A stretch of DNA of 22,610 bases. It comes from Anaerolineales bacterium. Lineage in GTDB: Bacteria; Chloroflexota; Anaerolineae; B4-G1; DUEL01. The stretch spans positions 1 through 22,610 of the forward strand of contig DQUX01000409.1 in the NCBI GenBank assembly GCA_015662065.1, written 5' to 3'. A model generated the notes under the pieces. That model was not told the origin of the DNA. It saw nothing but the letters and a program-made list of their open reading frames with translations, and made no database searches. Positions within the stretch are counted from its first letter, which is position 1, and each line of letters opens with the position of its first letter. Shown piece by piece: positions 15,151-22,610 of the stretch. The position numbers and the translations under genes were made by a program.

Positions 15151-16762
15151 GCTCTCGCTCCTGTAAGGCCATCTCGCGGAGTCGGAATTTCTGCGGCTTA
15201 CCGGTGGACGAACGGGGGAAGTCGCTTACGAAGCGGACGACCTGGGGGGTCTGATATGGCTCCAGAGCCCCACGGCAGTACTCCCGCACCTGTCGAGCTG
15301 TTGGCCCCTCCTTTCCTTCCAGAATGACGAAAGCCCAGACCTCCTCACCCCCCAGCCCACCAGGCACCCCCACCACCGCCGCCTCACGGATGGCGGGGTG
15401 CTTCGTCAGATGGCGCTCGATCTCCTCAGGGTAGATACTCCGCCCCCCCCGGATGATGACGTCCTTCTTGCGCCCCACGATCCGCAGGTAGCCCCGCCCG
15501 TCCATCACAGCCAGGTCCCCGGTGTGGTACCACCCCTCCTCATCCACCACCCGCGCGGTCAGGTCGGGGGCCCCCCAATAGCCCACCATCACACCCTCCC
15601 CCCGCACCACCAGCTCCCCCACCTCTCCCGCCGACAGAGGCCGGCCCGCCTCGTCCACGATGCGGACCTCTATGCCGGGCATCGGCCGGCCCACCGTCTC
15701 CGCCTGCAGGTCGTCGGGGTCGCCCAGGCTGGTGGCGGCGATCCCGCCTCCCACCTCGGTGGCCCCGAAGCCGATGTGGAGCGCACAGCCAAGGCGTCGC
15801 TGCACCTGGCGGGCCAGGTCCGGCGGGCAGGGAGCCGAACCGGTCCCGCAGATAAGGAGGGAGGAAAGATCGTACCGGTCGAGATCCTGGACCCGGAGCA
15901 TCACTGCCAGGGCAGTCGGCACCGCCACCAAGACCGTGACCCGCTCTCGCTGAATCAGCTCCAGCGCCTCCACCGGGTGGAAATGGGGCTGAACGACCAG
16001 GGTGTCTCCCATCAGCAGGGCCTGGAGGAAGACCTCGACGCCGGTGATGGTGTGAAAGCCGACGGTGGACAGAAACACCTGGGGCCGTCCGGCCGCCCGC
16101 AGGAGCCGCTCCCGATACCGCAGGAGCGCCCGGCCCATACGGGGGATCTGCCGGAGTGTGGGCCGATGGGTCCACAGCTCCCGCAGCTTCAGGCTGGCGA
16201 CGACGGGGGCGATGAGGCTGCGATGGGTGTGCATCGTCCCCTTGGGTGCACCGGTGGTCCCAGAGGTGTAGAGGACCGCCAGCAGGTCCCCCGGCGAGAC
16301 CTCCGCCGGTCCAGCCACGTCCCCCGGACCCTCCAGCAGCTCCGCCAGCGCCGGGTCATCCACCGTCCACGCCCTGGCCCCCTCGGGCAGGGCGTGCCGG
16401 ACCAAGGGCGGGGGGAGGCTATGAGCCACCAGCAGGGCCGGGGCCGTCTGCTCGACCGCCTGGACGACCCACTGGGAGCGGGCCATCGGGTCTAGGGGGA
16501 CCACCACCGCTCCCCGCTCCGCCGTCGCGAAGAAAAGAAGGATGAATGCCGCGCCAGGAGGCAGCAGAAGGGCCACCCGGTCCCCCTTACCGACCCCCAG
16601 GCGATCCAACCCGCCGGCGGCCCGCTCCATCCGCTCCTGGAGCTGGCCGTAGGTCAACCGCAACGAGCCGACGACCAGGGCCTCCTGCCGGGGCCGGTCC
16701 TCCGCCACCCGCCGCAGGGCCTGCCCAACTGTCATCCGGGTCGTCAACATCGGGACCCCCAT
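15128..16762 (-). CDS. AMP-dependent acyl-CoA/acyl-ACP ligase
   Basis: This 544-residue ANL-superfamily enzyme activates a carboxylic acid as acyl-AMP and loads it on a thiol. YTSGTTGAPKG (165-175) is the P-loop-like A3 motif. Then come GFGATEVGG, YHTGDLAV with the ribose-binding Asp, GRKKDVIIRGG (hinge), and STGKPQKFRLRE with the catalytic Lys near 522. The order and length fit fatty-acyl ligases. The overlapping ACP gene makes ACP the likely thiol partner (inference). The first ATG (16762) lies one base after the GNAT stop (TGAGATG). M5 (16750) is an alternative with a G-rich stretch before it. Neither CoA versus ACP preference nor chain length can be read from the sequence. Confidence 0.92.
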   Translation of the reverse strand: MGVPMLTTRMTVGQALRRVAEDRPRQEALVVGSLRLTYGQLQERMERAAGGLDRLGVGKGDRVALLLPPGAAFILLFFATAERGAVVVPLDPMARSQWVVQAVEQTAPALLVAHSLPPPLVRHALPEGARAWTVDDPALAELLEGPGDVAGPAEVSPGDLLAVLYTSGTTGAPKGTMHTHRSLIAPVVASLKLRELWTHRPTLRQIPRMGRALLRYRERLLRAAGRPQVFLSTVGFHTITGVEVFLQALLMGDTLVVQPHFHPVEALELIQRERVTVLVAVPTALAVMLRVQDLDRYDLSSLLICGTGSAPCPPDLARQVQRRLGCALHIGFGATEVGGGIAATSLGDPDDLQAETVGRPMPGIEVRIVDEAGRPLSAGEVGELVVRGEGVMVGYWGAPDLTARVVDEEGWYHTGDLAVMDGRGYLRIVGRKKDVIIRGGRSIYPEEIERHLTKHPAIREAAVVGVPGGLGGEEVWAFVILEGKEGPTARQVREYCRGALEPYQTPQVVRFVSDFPRSSTGKPQKFRLREMALQEREHGTEDHL

Positions 16763-16763
16763 C

Positions 16764-17900
16764 TCACAGTGTCAGTTGATACATTCGGAAGTGTTTGTAC
16801 CGCTCTGCGCCCAGCCGCTGGGCCACCAGGTTCACCATCAGATTGTACTCAGAAGTGACCGATCCGTCCAGCCAGGCATATCCCCCGGCGATGAAGCCCC
16901 GCAGCACCTCCATATAGAGCAGGGCATCGATCCCCCGCATCCGATAGGAGGGCAGCACCCCCAACATCTTGAAGGTCGCCACGTCCACCCGGCGGGTCAG
17001 TCGGCGCAGGCGAAGCCAGTTGAAGGGGAACAGGCGACCGTTGAGGTGGATGAGCACCCGGTTGATGTCGGGCAGCGCCAAGCAGAGGCCGACCGGCTCC
17101 CCCGCTACCTCGGCGATGACGACCAGATTCGGGTCTATGAAGGGGCGCAACCGCGCCGCTATACGCCGAAACGCCTCCTCGGACATCGGAACGCGGTAGG
17201 GTAGATGGGTCATCGTGGCGTTGAACAGCCGATGGATCAGGGCCACCTCCCGGTCCCATTCCTCCAGCCGGACCTGGCGGACCGTGGCGTCGCTGAGGCG
17301 TTCGGCGGCCTCCGCCACCCGAACCAGCTCGGGCGGCAGGTTCTCCATGTTCTCCCCGATCTGGTGCCGGGAGGCCCGGTAGGCGTAGAGGTCCTGGTGC
17401 TTCTCCATCCCATACCGCTCCAGGAAGTCGGCGTAATAGGGCGGGGTGTGGGATTCCAGCATCGCCGGGGGGCAATCGGCGCCGCCGATCAGGACTCCCG
17501 GATGGTCGGCGCTGTTGAAATTCATCGGCCCGCGCATCCACCGCGCGTCCCGCTCCCGGAGCCAGGCGGCCGCCGCGTCCAGCAGCCGGGCAGCCACAGG
17601 GTACTCTTCGATCACCTCGAAGAAACCGAAGCCACCCACCGGCTCATCCAGGCCCTCCACAGCCTTATGGTCGAGGAAGACGGCCATCGTCCCCACCACC
17701 TCCCGTCCCCGCCGGGCCAGGAGGAGAGCCACGTCGGCACGCTGGAAGAAGGGATTGCGCGCCGGGTCCAGTGTGCGCAGTTGTTCGGCGATCAGCGGCG
17801 GGACCCAGTTGGGGTCCCCCCGGTAGACCCGCCATGGAAAGCGGACGAAGGCCCGCAGATCCCAGCGGTCGGTCACGGGGCGAACGGTTAATTGGGACAT
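16764..17900 (-). CDS. GNAT-superfamily N-acyltransferase, YghO / bacterial ceramide synthase-like
   Basis: This 378-residue protein starts with FVRFPWRVYRGDPNWVPPL (18-36) and PARNPFFQRADVALLLARRGREVVG (46-70). I recall these as hallmarks of the large GNAT family that includes E. coli YghO and the ceramide synthase bCerS of Caulobacter. MRGPMN (122-127) is another family hallmark. The C-terminal GNAT fold has LGVLPSYRMRGIDALLYMEVL, where R320-x-x-G323 is the acyl-donor pyrophosphate-binding loop. It would transfer an acyl group to an amine. AGGAG lies about 10 nt before the ATG. It stops one base before the acyl-ligase ATG, and the ligase overlaps the ACP, so donor supply and transfer look like one pathway. 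The GNAT assignment is strong. The ceramide-synthase link is from recalled motifs and context. Confidence 0.82.
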   Translation of the reverse strand: MSQLTVRPVTDRWDLRAFVRFPWRVYRGDPNWVPPLIAEQLRTLDPARNPFFQRADVALLLARRGREVVGTMAVFLDHKAVEGLDEPVGGFGFFEVIEEYPVAARLLDAAAAWLRERDARWMRGPMNFNSADHPGVLIGGADCPPAMLESHTPPYYADFLERYGMEKHQDLYAYRASRHQIGENMENLPPELVRVAEAAERLSDATVRQVRLEEWDREVALIHRLFNATMTHLPYRVPMSEEAFRRIAARLRPFIDPNLVVIAEVAGEPVGLCLALPDINRVLIHLNGRLFPFNWLRLRRLTRRVDVATFKMLGVLPSYRMRGIDALLYMEVLRGFIAGGYAWLDGSVTSEYNLMVNLVAQRLGAERYKHFRMYQLTL

Positions 17901-17912
17901 AGTCCGCTATCT

Positions 17913-18072
17913 CCTAACTTGACGATGTCACGTCAACATAAAACCCTCGCTGTGAAGGCTGAAGGCTCCAAGCGGGTCTGTGACCCGCGCCTCCGGCCGA
18001 AAGCCACCGTTTTCAGCCAAAGTCGGGGGTCACAGACCCCCTCAGAGCGTAATGTGACATTGTCTAACTAAG
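17913..18072. repeat. 160-bp nested-palindrome unit, MITE-like
   Basis: The ends 17913-17931 and 18054-18072 are inverted copies matching at 14 of 19 positions and share an ATGTCAC core. Inside are two 7-bp hairpins, GCGGGTC-TGT-GACCCGC (17972-17988) and GGGGGTC-ACA-GACCCCC (18025-18041), whose 13-nt cores are exact reverse complements of each other. GGCTGAA (17958) and TTCAGCC (18012) also pair. The right end covers the stop codon of the 491-residue gene. No transposase is encoded. Target-site duplications were not clear. Confidence 0.5.
17918..17935. promoter_or_regulatory. Palindrome just before the GNAT gene, possible operator
   Basis: CTTGACGATGTCACGTCAAC holds the inverted repeat TTGACG-N6-CGTCAA, centred about 26 nt before the GNAT start codon. 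It overlaps the left end of the 160-bp repeat unit, so it may be part of that element instead of a repressor site. A weak minus-strand -10 (TATGTT) lies beside it. Confidence 0.3.
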
Positions 18073-19539
18073 CAGCCGCCTCCTGCCATGCGGGCCGGGG
18101 ATGTACGCCATCGGACCCTGCGGGATACGACTTTCTATCTCCAGGTAGCCAGCGTCCATGCATTCCCATATCACCTGGAAGGGGGCCTTCCCGGGCACCC
18201 ACTTCTCCACGACGACGACGCCGTGCCCGGGCAGGACGGTGAAGACCACCGGTCGTTGGTCCGCCGGATGCTGCAGGGCTTCAGAGCGGGAGAAGGCCTC
18301 CCGGACACCTCGAGCCTGCGCCTCCGTAGCACAGGAAACCGGATAGTGGTAGTACGGTGGGGCAAGGGGAACATACTCCACCCACCGAGGGTCATAGGCG
18401 GCGACACCCCGGTGGCCGTGTAGCTTTGAGCGCACCACCGGCACCTGGATCTCGGCCCCCCCCATCGGGTCCAGCGTGATGGTGGGGAGTGGATGGTCCA
18501 TGCCCATCATCTCCACCGCTTCGGACGAGGGGAGAGCGTTCCGCTTTCCCTCGACCTGGCGGACCAAGGCTCCCCTGCCGTCGGGCCGCACGCCCACGAT
18601 CACCGCCAGGTCGTCTTCGGTGATGTCCCCTTTGTCCACCGGCCGTGCGCTTCCCGTCACCGTGGCAATGAGAGCCCCCAGGGTCGGGTCCCACGTGGCG
18701 AAGCACCCCTCGCTGTACTGGCTCGCGACCGCATCCGACACGGCGGGCACGTGTACCAGATCGGCGATGCGGACCATCTTCGTGAAGAAGTCGCGTCTCC
18801 CCAGTTGCCGGCTCGCCGCCCGCATACCGGCGGGCGTGTCAAGCCGTCGCCAGAGATCGCGCGGGATGGGTTCCCCCACGACTTCGTGGTCGGTCACCTC
18901 ATTGGTGCTGAGCGTGGTGACAATGCGCAGCACAATATCCTGGTAGAAAACATCCAGGTCCTCCGCTTCGCTGCGGGGATGAGCACCGACCAGGTCGAAG
19001 TGATAGGCGGCAAGGGGACAGCTGTCCCCGAGCACCAGGAGAACCCGGATGCTCTTGGCCTGGGCCTGCACCAGGCGCTCCAAGGCCAGAATGGGACCGC
19101 CGCGGCGGCCTTGCTCGAAGAGAACGCGAGGGGCCTGAGGCGCCAAGCCGGGAAAGGTGAAGTCGGCCGGGTCCGGCGAGTCCTTTGCCAGTGCCGCCTG
19201 AAAGTGGTCCAACAGGTCGCGGAACCGAGCCGGGGCGACCTGCATCATCGTGTAGACGGTAGGGGTGCGCCTCATCTCGAAGCGTCGGCGGATAGAGAAG
19301 AGCAGCGCCTCGCGCCAGGAGACCGACTCGCCGAAGCGGGCGGTTGTCAGGACGAGGTCGGTGCGGTCGTCCGGCCTCGTCTGAACATGGTGTCTGTGGA
19401 GCCGGAAATGACGCAGCAGGCCTTCCGCCACTTCCTCCAGAAGAGGCGTTGTCGGCCCAGGCACGAAGGCTACGTGTATTCTGCACAGCCACAGATGCGT
19501 GGGTTTGACCATCGGGGGCGGCTCGGTAACGACACTCAT
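18064..19539 (-). CDS. Conserved-looking protein of unknown function, 491 residues
   Basis: I do not recognise this family with certainty. It has no signal peptide or transmembrane helix and looks like a soluble alpha/beta enzyme. The N-terminal half (15-220) is strand-helix rich, with DLVLTTARFGESVSWREA (61-78) and VLLVLGDSCPLAAYHFDLVGAHPRSEAEDLD (167-196). The second half has HVPAVSDAVASQYSEGCFATWDP (263-285), GALIATVTGSARPVDKGDITEDDLAVI, VRSKLHGHRGVAAYDPRWVEY (369-389) and PPYYHYPVSCATEAQARG (394-411). The His, Cys and acidic residues could form a metal site, for example Cys279, Asp284, His374, His376 and His398 (speculation). The start is well supported by AAGGAGG 8 nt upstream. Spacers of about 140 and 160 bp with palindromes isolate it on both sides, so it may be transcribed alone. 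A vague similarity to sugar-isomerase C-terminal domains was considered and not accepted. Confidence 0.85.
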   Translation of the reverse strand: MSVVTEPPPMVKPTHLWLCRIHVAFVPGPTTPLLEEVAEGLLRHFRLHRHHVQTRPDDRTDLVLTTARFGESVSWREALLFSIRRRFEMRRTPTVYTMMQVAPARFRDLLDHFQAALAKDSPDPADFTFPGLAPQAPRVLFEQGRRGGPILALERLVQAQAKSIRVLLVLGDSCPLAAYHFDLVGAHPRSEAEDLDVFYQDIVLRIVTTLSTNEVTDHEVVGEPIPRDLWRRLDTPAGMRAASRQLGRRDFFTKMVRIADLVHVPAVSDAVASQYSEGCFATWDPTLGALIATVTGSARPVDKGDITEDDLAVIVGVRPDGRGALVRQVEGKRNALPSSEAVEMMGMDHPLPTITLDPMGGAEIQVPVVRSKLHGHRGVAAYDPRWVEYVPLAPPYYHYPVSCATEAQARGVREAFSRSEALQHPADQRPVVFTVLPGHGVVVVEKWVPGKAPFQVIWECMDAGYLEIESRIPQGPMAYIPGPHGRRRLLS

Positions 19540-19562
19540 AGGGCACCCTCCTTCCGCACACA

Positions 19563-19596
19563 GTCAGCCCTACATGCCAGCACGGGGCGGGCTGAC
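19563..19596. repeat. Long-range stem-loop upstream of the 491-residue gene
   Basis: GTCAGCCC (19563-19570) pairs perfectly with GGGCTGAC (19589-19596). The second arm belongs to CGGGCTGACAGCC, which recurs 42 bp away as CGGGTTGACAGCC (12 of 13 identical) in the hairpin at 19626-19650. The spacer therefore carries two copies of one motif. Confidence 0.45.
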
Positions 19597-19625
19597 AGCC
19601 GGCCTCACAATGCGCAAGCCGGGCG

Positions 19626-19650
19626 TAGGACGGGTTGACAGCCCGTCCTA
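19626..19650. repeat. 9-bp perfect palindrome with TTGACAG loop
   Basis: TAGGACGGG (19626-19634) pairs with CCCGTCCTA (19642-19650). It lies 32 bp after the stop of the concanavalin-like gene and could act as its 3' hairpin, but no U-tract follows. Its form, TAG plus G-rich arms, is similar in style to the other palindromes in the window. Confidence 0.55.
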
Positions 19651-19681
19651 TACATAGGAACCCCTGCAAACAGCCGGCGTT

Positions 19682-20296
19682 TCACCCATCGCCCCCCCAC
19701 ACCGCCACCCGGGCGAACTCGACGCGGACGGCCTCTCCCTCAAAGCGACGCACCCAGAGCCCCACGTCGCCCGAGGGACCCAGGTCGTCGGGGAGGGCGG
19801 TCACGCACTCGTCGTTGACCCAGAAGCGGCAGGTACCGTCGGTGCAGGAAATCCGGAGCCGGTTGGTGGCCCGCCCCCGGCGGATATGGGGGAACTGCTG
19901 CCAATCCAGCAGGGGAGTCTCCGTCTCCCCTTCTATCTGCAGCACCGCCAGGTATCCATCCGAGCCCACGGCAAAGACCCCGTATCGGCCTGGCTCCTGG
20001 GCGCGGAAGACCAGGCCGTAGCCGTTGAACTCCGAGCCGCTGAGGGGAGTCGCCGCCGCCTCCAGGGTAAAGGATTCCGCCGGCCGGTCCAGAAAGCGCA
20101 CCGCCCGCCCATCAGGCGGCGCGGCCTGGAGGAGGAGCGGGCCGGGGAGCCGCCAATCCGGCGGATCGGGAGGACGTGGGTTGTTCCAACCCGCGCCGAT
20201 AGCCATCGAGAGGGCCAGCCCGCCGGTCAGGGCCAGAGTGAGAGCGAGCAGCGCGACCTTCCACAACCAGCGAGGCGGGCCAGGCTCATCCGGCAC
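19682..20296 (-). CDS. Membrane-anchored protein with concanavalin-like (LamG-type) outer domain
   Basis: This 204-residue protein has a short cytoplasmic N terminus, one hydrophobic helix at about 12-34, and an outside domain rich in beta strands. FNGYGLVFRAQEPGRYGVFAVGSDGYLAVLQIEGE, then NRLRISCTDGTCRFWVNDECVTALPDDLGPSGDVGLWVRRFEGEAVRVEFARVAVW, has the strand pattern of jelly-roll domains that bind sugars or act as spacers. The CTDGTC pair (Cys151, Cys156) could form a disulfide. The start is GTG at 20296 with GGAGG about 13 nt upstream. Its first 11 bases overlap the permease gene, so the two are co-translated and may work together. The ligand is unknown. The fold is inferred from the strand pattern, not from a clear motif. 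Confidence 0.78.
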   Translation of the reverse strand: MPDEPGPPRWLWKVALLALTLALTGGLALSMAIGAGWNNPRPPDPPDWRLPGPLLLQAAPPDGRAVRFLDRPAESFTLEAAATPLSGSEFNGYGLVFRAQEPGRYGVFAVGSDGYLAVLQIEGETETPLLDWQQFPHIRRGRATNRLRISCTDGTCRFWVNDECVTALPDDLGPSGDVGLWVRRFEGEAVRVEFARVAVWGGDG

Positions 20297-22568
20297 GGCC
20301 CACCCCCTCCAACAGTCGGCTCAGCCGGGACTTGAGCGGCCAGTACCGCTTGGTCATGACAACCGTCTTGGGGCATTCCCGGGCGACAGCCTCCGGGATG
20401 GAACCGAAGAGCCGCTGCTCGAAAAGCCTCTCCGCCGAGGCACCGACCAGCACCAGGTTATGGTCCTCCGCCTCCTGGAGGATCCCCGTCACCACGCTCG
20501 ACGCCCGGGTGATCTTGCAGGCCAGCGGGTAGTCATACTGGCGGGCGAGTTCTTCCAGGCGGCGACAGATGCGCGCTTCCTCCGCTGCGTCAGCCTCCTC
20601 CCGGAGGACGTGGAAAAGCGTGACGGTGGACGTATCGCCGCTCTCCTCCCGATACTGACGGGCCTGAGAGATGGCCAGTTCGATGGCCAACGTGGCGTGC
20701 GGGCCACCGGCGGTGGCGACGAGGATGCGCCGGGGTCGCTCCCGCCTGCGGAAACGGACCACCGCCAGGTCGCAGGGGGGGCTCTTCGCCACCAGGTCGA
20801 TGACGCTGCCGAACGCCGCGTCCGGGTGGGTGGTGTAGCCGGGCCAGCTCAGGATCATCAGGTCTGTGGCCCGCTCCCGGGCCGTCTCGATGATGGCGGA
20901 GGCCGGATGTCGTCCCAGCCGGATCATGGTGTGCACCGGTACATCATACCGCCTCGCCTCCTCGATGACCGTCTCCAGGATGGGCTTCCCCTGCTTCAGG
21001 AAGAAACGGCCGTCCCGGATACCCAACTGAGTCGGAACGCGGACGACGTGGAGAGCGAAGACCTCCCCCGCCCGGTCCTTCGCCACAGCGGAGCCCAGGA
21101 TGCCCAGCAATCGGGCCTGGTGGATGTCGGCCACGGGGATGAGGATGGAGTATTGAGTGACGGCGACGATCTCCTCGTGGATGATCCTCACCGGCTCCGG
21201 CATCGCCTCGGCCCGCGCCGCGTAGGTCAGGTAGAAGACCGTCCCCAGCGCGATCCAGGTCAAGGTGGCGTACCAGGCGATGGGGCTGAGGTTGAACAGG
21301 TAGACGGAGAGAAAGAGCTGGGAGAAGACCCCCAGGAGGGGGAAGAGGGGGAGCAGCGGCACTTTGAACGGCCGGGATACGTCGGGCCGTTTGCGCCGAA
21401 GGACGATGACGGTCACGTTGACCATCATGAACATCAGCATGAACATGATGTCGGCCGAGCTGGCCACGTCCCGAATGGGCAGGAGCACCGCCATCAAGAT
21501 GACCAGCCCGCCGGAGAGGAAGATAGCCCAGTGGGGAGTGTGGCGCACCGGATGGACCCGGCCGAAGAAGCCCGGCAGGTCGCGATTCCGCCCCATCGCG
21601 AAGGAGACCCGGGAGGAGGAGTAGATGGTGGCGTTCAGGGCGGAGAGGGTGGACATCAGGCCGCCGATGAGGAGGACGACGGAGCCAAAGGGCATCAGCC
21701 AGTCGGAGGCTTTCACCACCGCCTGCTCCTCATACAGGCCCAGAAACTGCCACGAGGGCGTGCCATCCGGCGTCCGAACGGCCCCCAACAGCACGAAGGC
21801 AACCAGGAGGTAGATGGCGACGACAGCGCCGATGGCGCTGAACATCGCGCGGGGGATGTTCCGGCCGGGGTTCACCACCTCCTCGCCCGACTGGGCGATG
21901 ATCTCGTACCCCTGGAAGGCGATGGCCGTCAACCCCATTGCCACCAGGATCCCGTGGAGGCCGTGGGGAAGAAAGGGGACGAACTCCGTGGTCCAGTCGG
22001 GCCGGAGGATGATGGCCCGGATGCCGAAGGCCACGAGTACCGCCAGGATGAGCACTTTCGCTATCGTGACAATGTTGCCGATCTTGCCTGTCTCTGAGGC
22101 CCCCCGATAGTTTATGTAGGTGAAGAGCGCCGCGGCGGCGACCGCCAGCAGTACGGCCATCCTCTCCTCCGGCAGGCCAAAGAAGGAGACCTGCGCCATC
22201 TGAAACATCCGGGCAGCGAAGGAGCCGAACCCCAGGGAGTAGAGGCTGCAGGCCATCGAGTGGGCAAACCAATCCATCCATCCGGCGAGGAAGCCGAGGT
22301 AAGGGGAAAGCCCCTCCCGCACCCAGGGATACCCCCCTCCAGCCCCTGGGAAGGCGGAGCCCAGTTCGGCATAGCTGGCAGCGGTGAAGAGGGTGATCAA
22401 CCCGTTCAGCAGAAACGCCAGCAGGAGACCCGGGCCGGCCTCCCCGGCGGCGATCCCGGTCAGCACAAAGATGCCCGCGCCGATCATTCCCCCGACGCCG
22501 ATCATCGTGATGTCGAAAAGATCCAGGTCGCGGGTCAGGGCAACTTTGATCTCGTTCCGCTGGCTCAT
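20286..22568 (-). CDS. APC-family amino acid permease fused to two universal-stress (USP) domains
   Basis: The first 460 residues form a 12-helix amino acid/polyamine/organocation transporter. GVGGMIGAGIFVLTG marks helix 1 and FQGYEIIAQSGEEVVNPGRNIPRA is typical of the cationic/branched amino-acid type. ITMIGVGG sits just after a short cytoplasmic N terminus. The last 290 residues hold two cytoplasmic USP folds, about 475-609 (YSILIPVAD.. to CDLAVVRF) and about 615-750 (RILVATAGGP.. to LVLVGASAERLFEQRLFGSIPE). The second keeps part of the nucleotide-binding loop; in the first it is degenerate. USPs may sense nucleotides and gate transport. Starts at 22577 and 22568 are possible. I prefer the ATG at 22568 (760 residues), since GGAGG lies 9 nt before it but touches the 22577 ATG. 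The gene overlaps the next by 11 bp. Confidence 0.92.
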   Translation of the reverse strand: MSQRNEIKVALTRDLDLFDITMIGVGGMIGAGIFVLTGIAAGEAGPGLLLAFLLNGLITLFTAASYAELGSAFPGAGGGYPWVREGLSPYLGFLAGWMDWFAHSMACSLYSLGFGSFAARMFQMAQVSFFGLPEERMAVLLAVAAAALFTYINYRGASETGKIGNIVTIAKVLILAVLVAFGIRAIILRPDWTTEFVPFLPHGLHGILVAMGLTAIAFQGYEIIAQSGEEVVNPGRNIPRAMFSAIGAVVAIYLLVAFVLLGAVRTPDGTPSWQFLGLYEEQAVVKASDWLMPFGSVVLLIGGLMSTLSALNATIYSSSRVSFAMGRNRDLPGFFGRVHPVRHTPHWAIFLSGGLVILMAVLLPIRDVASSADIMFMLMFMMVNVTVIVLRRKRPDVSRPFKVPLLPLFPLLGVFSQLFLSVYLFNLSPIAWYATLTWIALGTVFYLTYAARAEAMPEPVRIIHEEIVAVTQYSILIPVADIHQARLLGILGSAVAKDRAGEVFALHVVRVPTQLGIRDGRFFLKQGKPILETVIEEARRYDVPVHTMIRLGRHPASAIIETARERATDLMILSWPGYTTHPDAAFGSVIDLVAKSPPCDLAVVRFRRRERPRRILVATAGGPHATLAIELAISQARQYREESGDTSTVTLFHVLREEADAAEEARICRRLEELARQYDYPLACKITRASSVVTGILQEAEDHNLVLVGASAERLFEQRLFGSIPEAVARECPKTVVMTKRYWPLKSRLSRLLEGVGRAG

Positions 22569-22610
22569 TTCTCCCATCCTCCACCGGTTGTGGACAACGA
22601 ATTGTGATTA

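Noticed and set aside
17941..18050. Possible short CRISPR-like array from repeated GGGTC/GACCC units
   Set aside because: Only two palindromes in opposite orientation, with no regular spacers and no cas gene.
18064..19539. Sugar isomerase (fucose/arabinose type) call for the 491-residue protein
   Set aside because: The similarity was only an impression of an SEGC-like motif. The known metal-ligand pattern was not found.
20025..22097. 690-codon plus-strand frame opposite the permease
   Set aside because: Its composition is strongly biased to Asp/Gly/His/Gln and it faces conserved transmembrane helices, so it is a shadow.

Overview
The window is GC-rich bacterial chromosome with genes packed end to end, every recognisable one on the minus strand. 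The gene set suggests a Chloroflexota (Anaerolineae-like), probably thermophilic, heterotroph. The hints are several GH57 enzymes in place of GH13 ones, a basic-tailed membrane-anchored SurA/PpiC-type foldase, a zinc-type S18, and many small GC-rich palindromes between genes. This assignment rests on recalled gene content, not on a search.

Layout, read in the direction of transcription from high to low coordinates. (a) 22568-19682: an APC amino-acid permease fused to two universal-stress domains, overlapping a gene for a membrane-anchored concanavalin-like protein. (b) 19539-18064: a 491-residue protein I do not recognise, flanked by palindrome-rich spacers. (c) 17900-14896: a tight three-gene lipid-type operon of GNAT acyltransferase, AMP-dependent acyl ligase and acyl carrier protein. 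(d) 14691-10248: a large multi-domain sensor histidine kinase followed 10 bp later by the ychF ATPase. (e) 10102-7776: rpsF-ssb-rpsR, with its own promoter and a candidate S6:S18-binding leader, then a foldase gene. (f) 7522-1: a probable alpha-glucan operon (small membrane protein, GH57 branching enzyme, glycogen synthase, GH57 4-alpha-glucanotransferase/amylase, GH57-DUF3536 protein), ending in a DNA methyltransferase that is start-stop coupled to the last GH57 gene and runs off the window.

The alpha-glucan genes fit together: GlgA elongates the chain, the GH57 branching enzyme branches it, and the other two GH57 enzymes would trim or rearrange it. No glgC, glgP or GH13 glgB is present here. 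The acyl ligase, ACP and GNAT protein would activate a fatty acid, carry it and transfer it to an amine. This matches the ligase/ACP/GNAT part of bacterial ceramide pathways, but no serine palmitoyltransferase gene is visible.

Three good sigma70-like promoters can be read. Two of them share the elements TTGTCG-N16-TATAAT. No tRNA, rRNA, CRISPR array or transposase gene was seen. The largest gap without a gene is about 250 bp (7523-7775), and every longer spacer contains palindromes.
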